A DNA stretch of 7,592 bases from Gammaproteobacteria bacterium (lineage in GTDB: Bacteria; Pseudomonadota; Gammaproteobacteria; SZUA-229). The notes beneath the pieces were generated by a model. It saw only the letters and a list, made by a program, of their open reading frames with translations, ran no database searches and had not been told where the DNA came from. Each line of letters starts with the position of its first letter. Within the stretch, counting starts at the first letter, position 1. Made by a program: the position numbers and the translations under genes. Below, one piece after another: positions 6,229 to 7,592 of this stretch. The stretch covers positions 1 to 7,592 of the forward strand of contig JAOUQA010000085.1 of assembly GCA_029879605.1 (NCBI GenBank). The letters are read 5' to 3'.

Positions 6229-6257
6229 TTGAGCTATTAAAAAGAATAAACTATCTT
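6229..6257 (+). promoter_or_regulatory. Candidate sigma-70 promoter with phased GAGCTA repeats
   Basis: TTGAGC (6229-6234) and TATCTT (6252-6257) are separated by 17 bases, each matching four of six consensus positions, about 84 bases upstream of the HD-GYP start. GAGCTA occurs at 6221-6226 and again at 6231-6236, ten bases apart, so one copy overlaps the -35 element. A regulator binding the same face of the helix is possible. The region is AT-rich and the match may be chance. Confidence 0.3.
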
Positions 6258-6340
6258 TAAGCAGAGTCACTTATATTCTCTGGCATTAAATATTGTTATT
6301 TCATACCAGGACAAGTGCCATTACTTTATGGAGTTAGTGC

Positions 6341-7468
6341 ATGGCAAAATTTGAAGATCAACTAAAAGGCATTTCCCAAAGAGAATTTATTTCTGAAAAA
6401 ATGTCTCTGGTTTTCCATGAACTCAACAAAAAATTTAATTTCATCGATCGTATTTCAATAGCCCTCTATGATAACCAGTGCGATACACTGACAACTTATA
6501 TCCACTGCAGCAAAGATGCTAGCCCACTTAATCACTACCAGGCAAAACTGGGAGACTCTAAATCATTACAGCAAATTGCTTGCTCTGGAGAGCCACGTAT
6601 CATTAATGACATGTCTGTTTATGATACGGTAAAAAAACATCATAGTATCCAGATTAAAAAAGGCGGTTTCAAATCCAGCTATACCTATCCAATTTATAAC
6701 CGGGGTCTGTTCTATGGCTTTATTTTTATAAATTCAGGACAGTTAAATGCCTTTAGCGATGAGGTGTTAGCCGTCATGTCACCCCTGGCACATCTCATTG
6801 CTGCATTTACCATTATTGAATTCAGTGACATTCAGACTTTAACAGCGACCGTCACCACGGCCCTGGAAATGACTCACCAGAGAGACCCTGAAACGGGAGA
6901 ACACCTTTCCCGTATGGCCCGTTATTCACGTTTAATTGCCCTGGAGGTTGCTTCTAAGTACCAGATGGATGACGAAGCCATTGAACATATTTTTCTATTT
7001 GCACCCCTGCATGATGTAGGCAAAATATCAATTCCAGACAGCATTCTACTAAAACCCGGACGACTTGATGAAACAGAATTTGAACAGATGAAAAGCCACT
7101 GTGCCAGGGGGCTGGAAATCATTAACAAAATACTATCAAACTATAAACTTGACCACAGACCACATATTAATATTCTGAAAAATATTGTCCGCCATCATCA
7201 TGAAAAAATAAATGGCAGTGGCTACCCGGATGGTCTTGCTGGAAACGCGATTCCTATTGAAGCTCGTATTGTTGCAGTAGCTGATGTATTTGATGCCCTG
7301 ACCAGCAAGCGCCCCTATAAAGAAGCCTGGTCGAACCAGAATGCCTATGCAGAACTTGAACGCCTGAGTGGTGAAGAACTAGATGAAGATTGTGTCAATG
7401 CCCTGTTAAAAGACAAACATGAAATTGAACAGATCCAGTTACGCTTTCAGGAAGATTATATAGGTTAA
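6341..7468 (+). CDS. GAF-HD-GYP protein, probable cyclic-di-GMP phosphodiesterase
   Basis: This encodes a 375-residue protein without membrane segments. Residues about 15-160 form a GAF-like sensor domain (FIDRISIALYD, then SSYTYPIYNRGLFYGFIFINS). Residues 170-345 form a complete HD-GYP domain: TGEHLSRMARYSRLIA, the metal-binding HDVGK (224-228) followed by IPDSILLKPGRL, then HHHEKINGSGYPDG (285-298), RIVAVADVFDAL (309-320) and TSKRPYKEAW. All the metal and signature residues I can check are present, so it is expected to be active in degrading cyclic-di-GMP to pGpG or GMP in the cytoplasm. The N-terminal domain probably gates activity by an unknown ligand. A good ribosome site (GGAG, seven bases before the ATG) supports the start. 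It ends 15 bases from the convergent DAHP synthase gene, with no clear terminator between. Confidence 0.93.
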   Translation: MAKFEDQLKGISQREFISEKMSLVFHELNKKFNFIDRISIALYDNQCDTLTTYIHCSKDASPLNHYQAKLGDSKSLQQIACSGEPRIINDMSVYDTVKKHHSIQIKKGGFKSSYTYPIYNRGLFYGFIFINSGQLNAFSDEVLAVMSPLAHLIAAFTIIEFSDIQTLTATVTTALEMTHQRDPETGEHLSRMARYSRLIALEVASKYQMDDEAIEHIFLFAPLHDVGKISIPDSILLKPGRLDETEFEQMKSHCARGLEIINKILSNYKLDHRPHINILKNIVRHHHEKINGSGYPDGLAGNAIPIEARIVAVADVFDALTSKRPYKEAWSNQNAYAELERLSGEELDEDCVNALLKDKHEIEQIQLRFQEDYIG

Positions 7469-7483
7469 ACCACAGGCTGACGA

Positions 7484-7592
7484 TTACTGGCGTCGCTGTT
7501 GAACAGCCTGCGCCAGTTCCCTTAACAGACCTTCCGTTTCATCCCAGCCCATACAGGCATCGGTAATACTCTGGCCATATATTAAGTCCTGG
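7484..7592 (-). CDS. aroG: Class I DAHP synthase (AroG-like), C-terminal end only
   Basis: Only the last 35 codons and the TAA stop are inside the window. They read QDLIYGQSITDACMGWDETE followed by GLLRELAQAVQQRRQ. This matches the C-terminus of class I 3-deoxy-7-phosphoheptulonate synthase, especially E. coli AroG (YGKSITDACIGWEDT, then LLRQLANAVKARR, from memory). The enzyme joins PEP and erythrose 4-phosphate at the entry to aromatic amino acid synthesis. The ending fits AroG better than AroF, but the feedback-inhibition type (Phe, Tyr or Trp) cannot be judged from this end, so the symbol is tentative. Confidence 0.88.
   Translation of the reverse strand, partial: QDLIYGQSITDACMGWDETEGLLRELAQAVQQRRQ

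Noticed and set aside
7473..7510. CAGGCTG...CAGCCTG inverted repeat as a terminator for the HD-GYP gene
   Set aside because: The loop is 24 bases, the right arm lies inside the DAHP synthase coding sequence, and there is no T run.

Overview
The window looks like chromosomal DNA of a gammaproteobacterium of moderate to low GC. The best evidence is a PtsP (EI-Ntr) that lines up residue by residue with the enterobacterial and pseudomonad proteins at its N-terminus, a LysR regulator with an almost enterobacterial HdfR DNA-binding domain, a CPXCG-type cysteine-rich protein, and the AroG-like C-terminus of a DAHP synthase. No insertion sequence, phage gene, CRISPR array, tRNA or rRNA was seen. I cannot name the genus.

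Layout. Positions 1-1844 (minus) hold most of ptsP, whose 3' end lies outside the window. A strong intrinsic terminator (1911-1940) ends the small secreted-protein gene 1992-2213 (minus), which is divergent from the hdfR-like gene 2431-3270 (plus). That gene meets a small acidic protein gene (3267-3467, minus) tail to tail, with the two stop codons overlapping in one CTAG. Upstream on the same minus strand are a SET-domain methyltransferase (3588-4211) and a GNAT acetyltransferase (4286-4810). After a 241-base divergent region come a CPXCG protein (5052-5243, plus) and, convergent with it, a 78-residue two-helix membrane protein (5297-5533, minus). Next are a lipoprotein (5648-6136, plus) and a GAF-HD-GYP cyclic-di-GMP phosphodiesterase (6341-7468, plus). 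The last 35 codons of a class I DAHP synthase (7484-7592, minus) close the window.

How the parts relate. Most genes are single transcription units in divergent or convergent pairs. The only likely multi-gene unit is GNAT-SET, possibly continuing into the small acidic gene. Several products are regulatory or signalling: nitrogen PTS, LysR regulator, putative protein methylation and acetylation, and cyclic-di-GMP turnover. Nothing shows that they act as one system.

The most specific new observation is regulatory. The small membrane protein has a near-consensus FNR/ANR box placed exactly 41.5 bases upstream of the start site predicted from an extended -10 element, which is class II activator geometry. 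The SET protein, with a variant NHRCDCN motif and a GNAT neighbour, is the most unusual enzyme. No gap without a gene exceeds 300 bases.
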